A model generated the notes under the pieces. That model was not told where the DNA came from, ran no database searches, and worked only from the letters and a program-made list of their open reading frames with translations. From assembly GCF_037646705.1 (NCBI RefSeq), contig NZ_JBBHER010000002.1:186001-250000 (forward strand): a stretch of DNA of 64,000 nucleotides, in the 5' to 3' direction. This DNA comes from Pikeienuella litoralis (lineage in GTDB: Bacteria; Pseudomonadota; Alphaproteobacteria; Rhodobacterales; Rhodobacteraceae). Made by a program: the position numbers and the translations under genes. Positions 37,601-46,308 of this stretch are shown one piece after another (the stretch's first letter is position 1; every line of letters begins with the position of its first letter).

Positions 37601-37758
37601 TCATATCCTCTAATGGCCCGCCGAAGGGATACGCGCAGAGGAAGATTCGTCTGGATGAGGAATGTCGAAAGCTCGGACGAAGCGATGAAAATCGGCGCGG
37701 CGCCGCCCGTGGTTCGCGCCCGTTCGACCTGCCGGTCAGCCCGCGAAAGCATCGACGC

Positions 37759-38985
37759 ATGACAGATGGAGACGGCGGATCGAGCACTGGCGGCTTTGAC
37801 CGTTTCGGTGGTTCGAAAAAACTGGGATCGCATGCGACCGGATTTTTCAGGATTGAGAATCTCGCGGGCCGGTGGTGGTTCATCACCCCCGAGGGCAATG
37901 CATTCTTTTCTTTGGGCCTCAATCATATATCCAGCGGCGCCCTGCGCGGGCCGGAGACCTTAAAGGACTTCCTCGCCAAATATGGCGGCGACGAAGGCTG
38001 GATTCGCGATGCGGTCGCTCCGGATCTCAGGTCATGGGGGTTCAACTCGATCGGCTGGACCCAGGAAGTCGCGCAGCGATACGCGCCGCAAGATCCGCTG
38101 AAGCGGGTGGACGCGCCAGATCCGCGCCGCGGCTGGGGCGCCAATTTCGCTCTCCTTCATGATCGGCCATGGGAGCACGAACGTTATCAGTGGGCGGGCA
38201 TGCCGTACTGTCATTCACTGAATTTCGTGAACAACGCATATTACTATGATGGATCGATCAGCGCCCTGGGCGACTCGATGCATTACCCGGATGTTTTTGA
38301 TCCATATTTTGAGGACCACTGCGACCATCTCGCCCGAACCTATGCCGGAAGCATGCGGGATGACCCGAACCTGATCGGCTATTTCTTTTCTGACGTTCCT
38401 GACTGGTCGGGTGAAGTTCATTCGCGTCACTGGGCGCGATCCGTGGAAGGCGCCTTTTACAGCGACGCCGATGCGCGGATCGCCGCCATCGCAAACTACT
38501 ATTTCAAAACAACCGCCGCCGCGATCCGCCGCTATGATCCGAACCACCTTTTGCTGGGTGATCGCTTCCTCTGCGGCCGCGCGCTGCCAGATTCGGCGCT
38601 CCTTGCGATGAAGGATCATGTCGATGTTCTCTCGGTTCAGTCCGGAGGGAATTTCGACGAGGAAAGGGTGCAACTCCGCAATTGGCGAGAGCGCTGCGGC
38701 AAGCCGATACTGCTTTGCGATGCCGTGATGCCTCCGCAATATTTCGAGCCGCCGCAGCAGAAAAACCGCGGCGACGCCTACATCCGCTATCTGCGTGCGG
38801 CGCTCACCGCGGATTCCGTCATAGGCGTGCATTTCTGCGGCGCCTATGTTCGCGCCGACCCTCGTGGATGGGGGATCAAGTCGGCTTCGGACGAGGCTGA
38901 CCGCGATCTGATCGATGCGTTCATGAGCATCCACGCCAAGGCTTATGACGTCGCCCTCGACAACGATCAGGCGGAGGTGCTGTGA
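37759..38985 (+). CDS. GH50/agarase-like TIM-barrel protein
   Basis: 408-residue protein with the N-terminal signature of agarase-like glycoside hydrolases (GFFRIENLAGRWWFITPEGN, then AFFSLGLNHI), a barrel core with LRSWGFNSIGW, and MRDDPNLIGYFFSDVPDWSG. In GH50-type enzymes the last motif normally carries an Asn-Glu acid/base; here it is SDVP, and the expected nucleophile strand reads KPILLCDAVMPP with Asp instead of Glu. There is no signal peptide. It may be a cytosolic enzyme with changed chemistry, or inactive. I use the ATG at 37759; the frame is open upstream but overlaps the operator-like site. Confidence 0.6.
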   Translation: MTDGDGGSSTGGFDRFGGSKKLGSHATGFFRIENLAGRWWFITPEGNAFFSLGLNHISSGALRGPETLKDFLAKYGGDEGWIRDAVAPDLRSWGFNSIGWTQEVAQRYAPQDPLKRVDAPDPRRGWGANFALLHDRPWEHERYQWAGMPYCHSLNFVNNAYYYDGSISALGDSMHYPDVFDPYFEDHCDHLARTYAGSMRDDPNLIGYFFSDVPDWSGEVHSRHWARSVEGAFYSDADARIAAIANYYFKTTAAAIRRYDPNHLLLGDRFLCGRALPDSALLAMKDHVDVLSVQSGGNFDEERVQLRNWRERCGKPILLCDAVMPPQYFEPPQQKNRGDAYIRYLRAALTADSVIGVHFCGAYVRADPRGWGIKSASDEADRDLIDAFMSIHAKAYDVALDNDQAEVL

Positions 38986-39009
38986 GACCGCGCGCCGATC
39001 CGCCGCCAC

Positions 39010-39029
39010 GGGAGCCCGGTCCGGCTCCC
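39010..39029 (+). terminator. Hairpin after the GH50-like gene
   Basis: GGGAGCC / GGCTCCC form a 7-bp stem with a 6-base loop, 24 bases after the stop. The following CGCCTCCCTG is not a U tract, so termination efficiency is uncertain. Confidence 0.5.
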
Positions 39030-39124
39030 GCCTCCCTGTAGCGCCCTGGCGGCCGTAGCAATGATCGCCACCATCAGCCACAATCGATCGGACCAGTCCC
39101 CGATACGCATCTTGAGGAAAGCCC

Positions 39125-40576
39125 GTGCAAACTGAAAACGCTCCGGCCAACCTGGAAAGCGCCAACTCGGCGATGTCCAGGATCGGCGACGAATGGGTCT
39201 TGTCGAAGCGAATTTTCGAATGGCGCGAACCGTTCCGCGGTCAGGTCGCCACTAGGGTGAATTTCGCCGATCTCGCCGATCTCGATCGCGCGCTCGACGC
39301 TGCGGTGGCGGCGCGGCCGGTCGTGGCGGGCTTGCCGGGGTATGAGCGCGCCAGCATCCTGCGCCGCGCGGCGGGGCTCCTGGACGAGCGAAAGGCCGAA
39401 ATCGCCGGCATGATGAGCAGGGAAACCGGAAAAGCCATCAGCGACGCCAACCAGGAATTGTCGCGCGCCGTCGAGGTCCTCGGCTTTTGCGCGGAGGAAG
39501 CGATCCGCATCGAAGGGCGTCACATTCCGTTGGACGGCAGCGCGTTGGGCGTTGGAAAGGTCGCGATCGGCCTTCGTTTCCCGGTTGGGGTCGTCGCTGG
39601 AATCGTCCCGTTCAACGCGCCGGTCAACCTCGCATGTCACAAGATCGGGCCGGCGCTGGCGGCTGGCGCCCCAATCGTGATCAAGGCGCCGCCGCAGGCG
39701 GCATACACGCTGCAATTGTTGGCGCAGGTCTGCGTGGACGCGGGGTTCCCCACCGGCGCGATCGGCCTTCTGCACGGCGATGCGGAGCTTGGCCGGGCCT
39801 TCGTGCGCGATCCGCGGGTCGATTTCATATCCTTCACCGGGTCGGCCGGCGTCGGCGCGGAGATCAAGGCGGCCGCCGGAACGCGTGGCTGCATACTCGA
39901 ACTCGGCGGCGTGGGGCCGACCATCGTTCATTCCGACGCCGACATCGAAAAGGCGGTCCCGATATGCGCGCAAGCCGGCTTTCGTCTCGCGGGTCAGAGC
40001 TGCGCGTCCGTTCAGAACCTCTTCATTCATGAAGACGTCGCAGAGGATTTCACGTCGCGCATCCTCGCGTTCACAAAGACGCTGAAGCTCGGCGATCCGG
40101 CCGATTCCCAGACCAATATCGGACCGGTCATCGACGAACAGGCCGCCGAGCGTATCTCCACATGGCTCGCCGAAGCACGTGAGGCCGGCGCGAAGGTGCT
40201 ATGCGGCGGTGGGCGCGACGGCACGATGGTCGAGCCGACGCTGATGACGAATGTCACGCCGGAAATGAAGGTCGTCTGCCGCGAGGTGTTCGGTCCGGTC
40301 ATTGCGCTCCGACCTTACCGCGACCTGGACGAAGTGTTCGGCTGGATACGCGGCACCGGCCTTGGCCTGAATTGCGGCCTGTTCACCGCCGCCCACGCCG
40401 TCGCCCTGAGGGCGGTTCGAGAGTTGCGGTGCGCCTCGATCATCGTCAATGGCGCGACGGCGTTTCGCCCTGACCAACTCCCCTATGGCGGGCTGGGCGG
40501 GAGCGGCTACGGCAGGGAAAGTCCGCGCGACACGGTAAGGGCGATGACCGAGGAGCGTCTGCTGGTCTTTGCGTAA
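39125..40576 (+). CDS. NAD(P)-dependent aldehyde dehydrogenase
   Basis: 483-residue aldehyde dehydrogenase. Visible motifs: PFNAPVNLACHKIGPALAAG with the cofactor-binding Lys in VIKAPP, FTGSAGVGAEI, the general-base loop ILELGGVGPTIV (Glu), the catalytic Cys in RLAGQSCASVQN, and the late EVFGPVIAL. GAGGAAA precedes the GTG start. The GGVGP variant (usually GGNAP or GGKSP) occurs in the broad glyceraldehyde/lactaldehyde dehydrogenase group. It probably oxidises an aldehyde intermediate of the island pathway. Confidence 0.9.
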   Translation: MQTENAPANLESANSAMSRIGDEWVLSKRIFEWREPFRGQVATRVNFADLADLDRALDAAVAARPVVAGLPGYERASILRRAAGLLDERKAEIAGMMSRETGKAISDANQELSRAVEVLGFCAEEAIRIEGRHIPLDGSALGVGKVAIGLRFPVGVVAGIVPFNAPVNLACHKIGPALAAGAPIVIKAPPQAAYTLQLLAQVCVDAGFPTGAIGLLHGDAELGRAFVRDPRVDFISFTGSAGVGAEIKAAAGTRGCILELGGVGPTIVHSDADIEKAVPICAQAGFRLAGQSCASVQNLFIHEDVAEDFTSRILAFTKTLKLGDPADSQTNIGPVIDEQAAERISTWLAEAREAGAKVLCGGGRDGTMVEPTLMTNVTPEMKVVCREVFGPVIALRPYRDLDEVFGWIRGTGLGLNCGLFTAAHAVALRAVRELRCASIIVNGATAFRPDQLPYGGLGGSGYGRESPRDTVRAMTEERLLVFA

Positions 40577-40590
40577 GCCTTCGCAGGCGG

Positions 40591-40622
40591 GGCGTGGCGC
40601 GCGACGTGAAATGCGCCACGCC
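40591..40622. terminator. Bidirectional terminator between aldehyde dehydrogenase and ABM gene
   Basis: GGCGTGGCGC (40591-40600) and GCGCCACGCC (40613-40622) form a perfect 10-bp stem with a 12-base loop. It lies between two convergent genes, so it can serve both. Confidence 0.7.
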
Positions 40623-40627
40623 GTCCG

Positions 40628-40945
40628 CTAGCGGCCCGGCGAGGCTTCGTCGGCGCCGCCCAGCTCTTGGCTCCAGAACCACCAGTCGCGTGAGATCACC
40701 ATTTCGGCGGTGTCCGCTCTGAATTCGGCCAGATGCGCCGTGGCCCGATGAGCGTCGAAGGCGGCCTGATCGACATAGGTCTCGAAGAGCAGGAACAACG
40801 CCGGATTTTCGGCGCTCTGATGGAAGCGAAACGACAAACAGCCGGGCTCGCGCTCCATCGAGTTTCGCGCATGCGCCATCAGGCGATTTTTGAACGCCTC
40901 CATGGCCTCGGGCCGACACACGATATGAGCGGTATGGACGATCAT
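40628..40945 (-). CDS. Antibiotic biosynthesis monooxygenase (ABM) domain protein
   Basis: 105-residue ferredoxin-like-fold protein of the ABM family, resembling YgiN-type quinol monooxygenases. It shows HIVCRPEAMEAFKNRL, NSMEREPGCLSFRFHQSAEN and FETYVDQAAFDAHRATAHLAEF, the usual Glu-Pro-Gly-Cys and H-x-x-x-x-H positions. It is the third gene of a minus-strand operon ABM-reductase-ABM. A role in protecting or oxidising a reactive intermediate is possible; members of this family often act without cofactor. Confidence 0.82.
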   Translation of the reverse strand: MIVHTAHIVCRPEAMEAFKNRLMAHARNSMEREPGCLSFRFHQSAENPALFLLFETYVDQAAFDAHRATAHLAEFRADTAEMVISRDWWFWSQELGGADEASPGR

Positions 40946-40954
40946 GGGCTGAAG

Positions 40955-42010
40955 TTACGGCAGGATTCGAAGAGCGCGATATTCATCGAGCATCGCCTCC
41001 AGCATCGCGAGGCTGTCAATTCGGTCAGGAAACCCGGCGTCATGCAGTCTGTCCGTATTCGATGCGACGTCATGTTTCTGGCCGAAGAGAAAATCCGCGA
41101 ACGGGAAATGCGCGACGGCGTCGAGCGGAAGCTGCTGGAGCGACGATTTTCTGACGATATCGGTCCAGAGGCCGGCCTTCTCCGTCATCCACGGCGCCAA
41201 CGCGCGCGCGCGGGGTTCGCCTGGCGTCATCCCGAACCTGGCGGCCAGCCGCGGCCAGAACTCCGCCCAGGTGAAATGATCGCCATTGGTGACGTTGAAG
41301 GCCGCATTCCGCGCCCTGGAGCCTGAGGTCAGATGGAGGATGGATCGCCCGAGCAGATTCCGCTCGGTCACTTCCGTCAAGGCATGGAACGCCGCCCCGT
41401 CGCCAGGAAAATCGAGCACGGTGGACTCTTCACGGCGGATCGCCGCATAGGCGCCGAGCGTCGACACCAGATTTCGGCCATGCCCTGGCCGCACGGCGCA
41501 GACATAGCTCGGTCTCGACGCGGTCCAGCGCCAGCGTTTCCCCGACTGGAAATCCTGCAGCCATTCCTGTTGCGCGTGATAGAAATTTCGCGCCGCCGGG
41601 AGCGGCTGATCCTCCCGCGCGGGCGTCGCGGCGGAGCCGGACGCGAAGTCGTACCATTTCCCGCCCTCGACGATATGAACATCCGAGAGCAGCGGCGCCA
41701 TGTCGTCCGCCGATTCGACGAGGTTGCGCAACATCGCGACATTTTCCGCGACGTCTTCGCCGCCGCCGTCCCGGAAAGGGGCGCGCGCGCAATAGAAGAC
41801 ATGGGTCACATCGGCGAGCGCGTCTGCAAGCGCGGCGCGCACCGCTCCCCGATCGAGAAGGTCAATCGCGACATGCGCGTTCGCCGTCCCCGGCCGCGCG
41901 CTGCGGGTGACGCCAAGCGCCGCCACACCCTCGCGCGCGAGCTGCTCCATCAGCCCCGACCCGACATGGCCGGTTGCGCCTGCGACAATAGCCTTGGGCG
42001 GCGCGCTCAT
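40955..42010 (-). CDS. PRISE-like SDR reductase (NAD(P)-dependent)
   Basis: 351-residue extended SDR. I start at the ATG that overlaps the upstream ABM stop (ATGA). The Rossmann motif is IVAGATGHVGSGL (about 8-20). VEGGKWYDFASG and ARNFYHAQQEWLQ match the PRISE group (progesterone 5-beta-reductase / iridoid synthase), where the catalytic Lys and Tyr lie in these two segments and not in one YxxxK. The group reduces enones, so an unsaturated carbonyl may be an intermediate of the pathway. Confidence 0.78.
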   Translation of the reverse strand: MSAPPKAIVAGATGHVGSGLMEQLAREGVAALGVTRSARPGTANAHVAIDLLDRGAVRAALADALADVTHVFYCARAPFRDGGGEDVAENVAMLRNLVESADDMAPLLSDVHIVEGGKWYDFASGSAATPAREDQPLPAARNFYHAQQEWLQDFQSGKRWRWTASRPSYVCAVRPGHGRNLVSTLGAYAAIRREESTVLDFPGDGAAFHALTEVTERNLLGRSILHLTSGSRARNAAFNVTNGDHFTWAEFWPRLAARFGMTPGEPRARALAPWMTEKAGLWTDIVRKSSLQQLPLDAVAHFPFADFLFGQKHDVASNTDRLHDAGFPDRIDSLAMLEAMLDEYRALRILP

Positions 42011-42300
42011 ATCTCGACCCTTCCACCGAGCATTCTGGTGCGATCGACAAGCATTGTCTCGATCGCGCTCATGAAGGACTTGCAATAGGGTTGCTGAAAG
42101 TGGGCGTCCCACGCCGCCCGATCGACATACATCTCGATGAGAAACGCCGTATTCGGCTCTTCATCGGATAGAACCACATCAAACTGAAGACAGCCCGGCT
42201 CGCTCCTTGCCGCTTCCGCGTTGACTGCCGCAAGCTTCGCCCAACTGGGGCGCATGCCCGCCTTGACATGGTGGATGGCGAGGACGGTGAAGGCCGGCAC
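42007..42300 (-). CDS. ABM domain protein (quinol monooxygenase-like)
   Basis: 97-residue ABM-fold protein. I choose the GTG at 42300 because GGAGG lies seven bases before it and the family domain starts at once (FTVLAIHHVKAGMRPSW); the longer frame from 42348 has no ribosome-binding site. Further landmarks are ARSEPGCLQFDVVLSDEEPN and EMYVDRAAWDAHFQQPYCKSF. It is the first gene of the ABM-reductase-ABM operon, starting about 65 bases from operator-like site B. Confidence 0.82.
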   Translation of the reverse strand: MPAFTVLAIHHVKAGMRPSWAKLAAVNAEAARSEPGCLQFDVVLSDEEPNTAFLIEMYVDRAAWDAHFQQPYCKSFMSAIETMLVDRTRMLGGRVEI

Positions 42301-42364
42301 GTCGGCACCTCCGATAATGGCCGGGATTCGGCGAAAATCTCCCGTCACTTTCTAGATGAAATTA

Positions 42365-42383
42365 GTAGTTGTAACAACAACTA
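42365..42383 (+). promoter_or_regulatory. Operator-like site B in the divergent promoter region
   Basis: GTAGTTGTAACAAC (42365-42378) belongs to the island motif. It is part of an 18-base inverted repeat, TAGTTGT-AACA-ACAACTA (42366-42383). The site lies between the divergent ABM-reductase operon and the alcohol dehydrogenase-dehalogenase operon; TATTAT right after it is a possible -10 element for the latter. It shares the 10-mer TAGTAGTTGT with site D. Confidence 0.6.
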
Positions 42384-42461
42384 TTATTTCTTGCCTGCGA
42401 CGACGCCATCCACTAGCGTGTCGGCGGCGGGTGTGCCCGCGAACCAACCGGAGGATCGTAC

Positions 42462-43490
42462 ATGAAGGCGCTGCTACTTCGCGCTCCGAACGATTTCGAC
42501 GTTGTCGACCGGCCGGCGCCCCGAATGGCGAAAGGCTCGGCGCTGCTTCGGATCCATCGCACTGGCGTCTGCGCCACTGATATCGCCACGATCCGGGGGC
42601 AAAGCCGGATGGCGGTCTTTCCGATGACGCCCGGTCATGAATTCGTCGCGCGGATCGAAGAGATCGAAGCCGATGCGGGCCACCAGGTGGGCGATTGGGT
42701 CACGATCTATCCGACTCAGGGATGCGGCCATTGCGCCGCCTGCCGCAAGGACGCGCCGAATTTCTGCCCAGAGTTCAGAGTATGGGGGGTGCATCGCGAC
42801 GGCGGCGCCTTTGCCGAACAAATGGTGGTTCCGATCGACCATTTGCTGCCGGTCCCGGCGAGTCTGCGGGGGGACGCCGGCGCGCTGATTGAGCCGACCG
42901 CCGTCGCGGCGCACGCGCTCCGGCGGGCGCGGCTCCAGCCGGGACACCGCGTCGCGATCATCGGCGCCGGCGTCATCGGGTTGCTCATCGCCCAGGCGGC
43001 GCGCGCCGCGGGCGCCGCGCAGGTGGTTGCGGTTGACCGGCTGCCCGCGCGCAGGGCGGCCGTGGAGGCGCTCGGGCTCGACGGTTTCCTCCTCGCCAAG
43101 GGCGGGAACCTCGCTGAGGACTTGTCCGCGTTCGCGGATGAGCCGTTCGACATCGTTTTCGACAATGTCTGCGTTCCCGAGACGCTCACCGCCGGCGTCG
43201 CGGCGCTGCGGATCGACGGCGCGCTCGTGTTGCTGGCCTTTCCGCATGGCGACGAAGAGCCGCCGATCCCCTACACGGCGGCCTACCGAAAGGAACTGTC
43301 GCTGATCCTGTCGCGAAACTACGCGCGTGAGGATTTCGTCGAAGCCACCAGGTTGCTGGAGGCTGGCGCGATTTCGTCGGAGGTGATGATAACCGGCGCC
43401 TTCGCACTGTCAGATTTCGCGAAAGCTTACGGCGAACTGCGCGACACGCCGGAGCGACATCTCAAAGTGCTGATCGACCCACAGAGGTGA
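42462..43490 (+). CDS. Zinc-dependent alcohol dehydrogenase (MDR family)
   Basis: 342-residue medium-chain dehydrogenase. The catalytic zinc site is Cys in GVCATDIATIRG, His-Glu in PGHEFVARIE and a later ligand. The structural zinc loop CGHCAACRKDAPNFC has four Cys. The NAD(P) site is VAIIGAGVIGLLIAQAARAAG. GGAGG lies upstream of the ATG. It resembles sorbitol/idonate/galactitol-type dehydrogenases, so a polyol or hydroxy-acid substrate is likely. The dehalogenase-like gene follows after 3 bases. Confidence 0.9.
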   Translation: MKALLLRAPNDFDVVDRPAPRMAKGSALLRIHRTGVCATDIATIRGQSRMAVFPMTPGHEFVARIEEIEADAGHQVGDWVTIYPTQGCGHCAACRKDAPNFCPEFRVWGVHRDGGAFAEQMVVPIDHLLPVPASLRGDAGALIEPTAVAAHALRRARLQPGHRVAIIGAGVIGLLIAQAARAAGAAQVVAVDRLPARRAAVEALGLDGFLLAKGGNLAEDLSAFADEPFDIVFDNVCVPETLTAGVAALRIDGALVLLAFPHGDEEPPIPYTAAYRKELSLILSRNYAREDFVEATRLLEAGAISSEVMITGAFALSDFAKAYGELRDTPERHLKVLIDPQR

Positions 43491-43493
43491 CAA

Positions 43494-44372
43494 ATGCCGC
43501 TTTTCGATGGATTCGAATCCACCCTCACAGAAGTTGACGGCTGCGAGATTCACGCGCGTGTCGGCGGTGAAGGTCCACCCGTTCTGTTGTTGCACGGGTA
43601 TCCTCAAACGCATGTCTGCTGGCACAAGGTCGCGCCGGCGCTCGCACGACACTTCACGGTGGTTGCGGCCGACCTGCGCGGCTACGGAGACAGCGGGAAG
43701 CCCGAGGGCGGCGGCGACCATGCGGCCTATTCCAAGGCGAGAATGGCGAAAGACATGATTGGCCTGATGGAGAGGCTCGGTTTTGAGCGCTTCATGGCTG
43801 CTGGTCATGATCGCGGCGGCCGGGTCGTCCAGCGTATCGCCCAGGCGCATCCGGAACACGTCTCTCGCGTCGCCATCCTCGACATCATCCCGATGACGCT
43901 CGCGCCCGACATGTTCCAGAAGGTCGACTCCAATTTCGGCCGCGACACCTATCACTGGTTCTTCCTGTCGCAACCCTGCGACCTGCCGGAACGCCTGATC
44001 GGCGCCGACCCGGAGTTCTTTCTCCGATGGACGCTCGAATCCTGGGGGCGCCGCGAGGGGTGGCTTTCGGAGGAAGCCTTCGCGGAGTACATCCGCACGT
44101 TCCGCGATCCGGCCTCAATCCACGCAACCTGCGAGGATTACAGGGCCGGCGTGACCGCCGACGCCGAGGACGGCCCCGCCGGGCGCATCGCCGCCCCACT
44201 TCTTTCCCTCTGGGGAAGGGAGAGCAAGTTCGGCCGCCGGTTCGATCCGGTCGCCTACTGGCGGACGCTCTGCGACGAGGTGAGCGGCGTCGAGGTTCCG
44301 GGCGGTCATTTTATCGCCGAGGAATCCCCTGACGAAGTGGCGGCTGCGCTGATCGACTGGTTCGGTCGCTGA
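43494..44372 (+). CDS. Haloacetate dehalogenase-like alpha/beta hydrolase
   Basis: 292-residue alpha/beta hydrolase whose nucleophile elbow is GHDRGGR with Asp106, so it belongs to the dehalogenase/epoxide-hydrolase branch. All positions known from fluoroacetate dehalogenases can be found: Arg107 and Arg110 (carboxylate binding), Asp130 in AILD, His154-Trp155 in YHWFFL, Tyr216 in CEDYRAG (halide pocket) and His272 in GGHFIAEE. By family knowledge this predicts hydrolysis of a C-halogen bond in a short halo-acid (EC 3.8.1.3 type). An epoxide hydrolase remains possible. It is coupled to the alcohol dehydrogenase. Confidence 0.83.
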   Translation: MPLFDGFESTLTEVDGCEIHARVGGEGPPVLLLHGYPQTHVCWHKVAPALARHFTVVAADLRGYGDSGKPEGGGDHAAYSKARMAKDMIGLMERLGFERFMAAGHDRGGRVVQRIAQAHPEHVSRVAILDIIPMTLAPDMFQKVDSNFGRDTYHWFFLSQPCDLPERLIGADPEFFLRWTLESWGRREGWLSEEAFAEYIRTFRDPASIHATCEDYRAGVTADAEDGPAGRIAAPLLSLWGRESKFGRRFDPVAYWRTLCDEVSGVEVPGGHFIAEESPDEVAAALIDWFGR

Positions 44373-44392
44373 CCCTCGACGCCCGACGTCTT

Positions 44393-44413
44393 GCGCCGCC
44401 GGGCCGGCGGCGC
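44393..44413. terminator. Bidirectional hairpin between dehalogenase and TRAP operon
   Basis: GCGCCGCCG and CGGCGGCGC form a perfect 9-bp stem with a 3-base loop between two convergent genes. U tracts are missing. Confidence 0.6.
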
Positions 44414-44415
44414 GA

Positions 44416-45687
44416 TCACAGCAGCGCGGTCGAGAACCAGGGAATGAACGCGAGCAGCATCAGGCTGACGAAAAGGCCTACAATCATCGGCGCGGCGCGC
44501 CCGGCGATCGTCATGACCGGCGTTCGTGAGATGGAGCTGGCGACAAAGAGGTTCAGCCCGACAGGCGGCGTCACGAAGCCGATGGCGAGCGTAACCACGA
44601 AGATCACCCCGAAATGAACCGGATCGAGCCCGATCGAACTGGCGACCGGCGCAAGCAATGGCGTCAACAGAATGACGTTCGGCGTCGTCTCCATGAGCAT
44701 GCCGGCGACGAGCAGGATGAGGATCATCACCAACATCAGGACTGTCGGGTCCGAAGAAAGCAGGAGCAGCGCTTCAACGCCTGCGCGCGGCAGATTGAGC
44801 ACCGCCAATATCTGCGACAGCGCCACGGCGAGCGCGATGATCGGCGCGATAAGGCCGGTGATGTCGGCGCTTACGTTCACGATGCGGGGCAGATCCCTGA
44901 CCTTGAGCTCACGCGTCACGAATAGGCCGACAACGAGGCAGTAGGCGGCGGCGACGGCCGCAGCCTCCGTTGGCGTGAAAATGCCGCCATAGATCCCGCC
45001 GAGAATGATCGCGGTGGCTCCGAATGCGAGATTCGCGCGCAGCCCGGTCCGCAGCAGTTCACGTCCGCTGAACGGGATCCTCTTGCCGATGCCGCGGCGC
45101 CGGCAGGTTATGGTCGCAATGACGCCCATGGTGCCGATCATCAGGATGCCGGGGATGATGCCGGCGATAAAGAGATCGCCGATCGAGGTGCCCGACGCGA
45201 CCCCGTAGAGCACGAAGACGATGCTTGGCGGGATGATGATGCCGACCGTTCCGCCGCAGGCGGCCACAGCGGCCGAATAGTCCCGCGGGTAGCCGTCTCG
45301 CTCCATCGGATCCAGCATCATCCGGCCCATCGCCGCCACCGTAGCGGCGTTCGAGCCGCTGATCGCGGCGAAGAACCCGCAGGCGATCAGGAGCGTCAGC
45401 GCGAGGCCGCCATGCGCCCAGCCGATCAATGCGCGAGAGAAATCTATCAGTCGCTTCGCGATCCCGGAATGTCCGATCAGATCGCCGGTCAATATATAGA
45501 GCGGCATGGCGAGCAGCGGGAAGAGGTTGATCTCCGAAAATGTCGCGATGCCGATATTGTCGATGGTGAAATTCTTCTGGGTCAGAACAAGAAAGACGGC
45601 GCCCAACCCAAGGCAAACCACAATCTCCACCCCGAGCAGGAGAAAGACCGCCATGCCCCCGAGCGCCAATGCCACACTAGCGTCCAT
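44416..45687 (-). CDS. TRAP transporter large permease, DctM type
   Basis: 423-residue membrane subunit of a sodium-coupled TRAP importer with about 12 hydrophobic helices. Landmarks: FPLLAMPLYILTGDLIGHSG, then FFAAISGSNAATVAAMGRMM, VGIIIPPSIVFVLYG and FVTPPVGLNLFVASSIS. It is the last gene of the ThDP enzyme-dctP-dctQ-dctM operon and lies 3 bases after dctQ. Confidence 0.94.
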   Translation of the reverse strand: MDASVALALGGMAVFLLLGVEIVVCLGLGAVFLVLTQKNFTIDNIGIATFSEINLFPLLAMPLYILTGDLIGHSGIAKRLIDFSRALIGWAHGGLALTLLIACGFFAAISGSNAATVAAMGRMMLDPMERDGYPRDYSAAVAACGGTVGIIIPPSIVFVLYGVASGTSIGDLFIAGIIPGILMIGTMGVIATITCRRRGIGKRIPFSGRELLRTGLRANLAFGATAIILGGIYGGIFTPTEAAAVAAAYCLVVGLFVTRELKVRDLPRIVNVSADITGLIAPIIALAVALSQILAVLNLPRAGVEALLLLSSDPTVLMLVMILILLVAGMLMETTPNVILLTPLLAPVASSIGLDPVHFGVIFVVTLAIGFVTPPVGLNLFVASSISRTPVMTIAGRAAPMIVGLFVSLMLLAFIPWFSTALL

Positions 45688-45690
45688 GAC

Positions 45691-46218
45691 CTAGTTTCCT
45701 CCGATGAAGCCGGGTTCGATCATTTCGCCGCGCCGATACGCCTGGATTGTAAGAATGCTGCGCTGAACGACCCGCAGCGCGATCACTCCCCATCCGATCG
45801 GGATAGACGCCACGGCGACCCAGTAAGGAATCTGGATTCCAGTAAAATACTGCTCGAATTCGATGGTGGTGATCATGAATCTCGTGCCTGTCACAATGAC
45901 AATGATCGCGAGGGTGAAGAACAGAGCGTCATTCAGCATGAAGAGTATGAAGTTGCCCTTCCTGCCGGTGAATATCCTGATTATGTCAATCGACAGGTGG
46001 CTTCTGCTTTTGACGCCGCGCGCCGCCGCCAGATACGCAAGCCAGATAAACGCGTAACGGGCGGTCTCTTCGCCATAAGACGTCGAGGCGCCAAGCACGT
46101 ATCTCCGGAACACCTCAATGACGATTATGAATGTCAAATATGAGTACAGTATAAAATTGAAATAATACTCAAAGTTTTTGTCGAGCCATAGTGCCCATTT
46201 GGGGAATTTGAATTTCAT
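45691..46218 (-). CDS. TRAP transporter small permease, DctQ type
   Basis: 175-residue four-helix membrane subunit. The conserved DctQ region reads EVFRRYVLGASTSYGEETARYAFIWLAYLAAA, followed by RSHLSIDII. The gene is noticeably richer in AT at its 5' end than its neighbours. It sits between dctP and dctM. Confidence 0.92.
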   Translation of the reverse strand: MKFKFPKWALWLDKNFEYYFNFILYSYLTFIIVIEVFRRYVLGASTSYGEETARYAFIWLAYLAAARGVKSRSHLSIDIIRIFTGRKGNFILFMLNDALFFTLAIIVIVTGTRFMITTIEFEQYFTGIQIPYWVAVASIPIGWGVIALRVVQRSILTIQAYRRGEMIEPGFIGGN

Positions 46219-46308
46219 GGCGCTGGCATCACTACGTCATCCGCGACCGGGTGGTCGCCTGGGGCTGCGATCGGCAGGCTCTCGTCTGTCGCCCCCGCCG
46301 GCGGAGGA

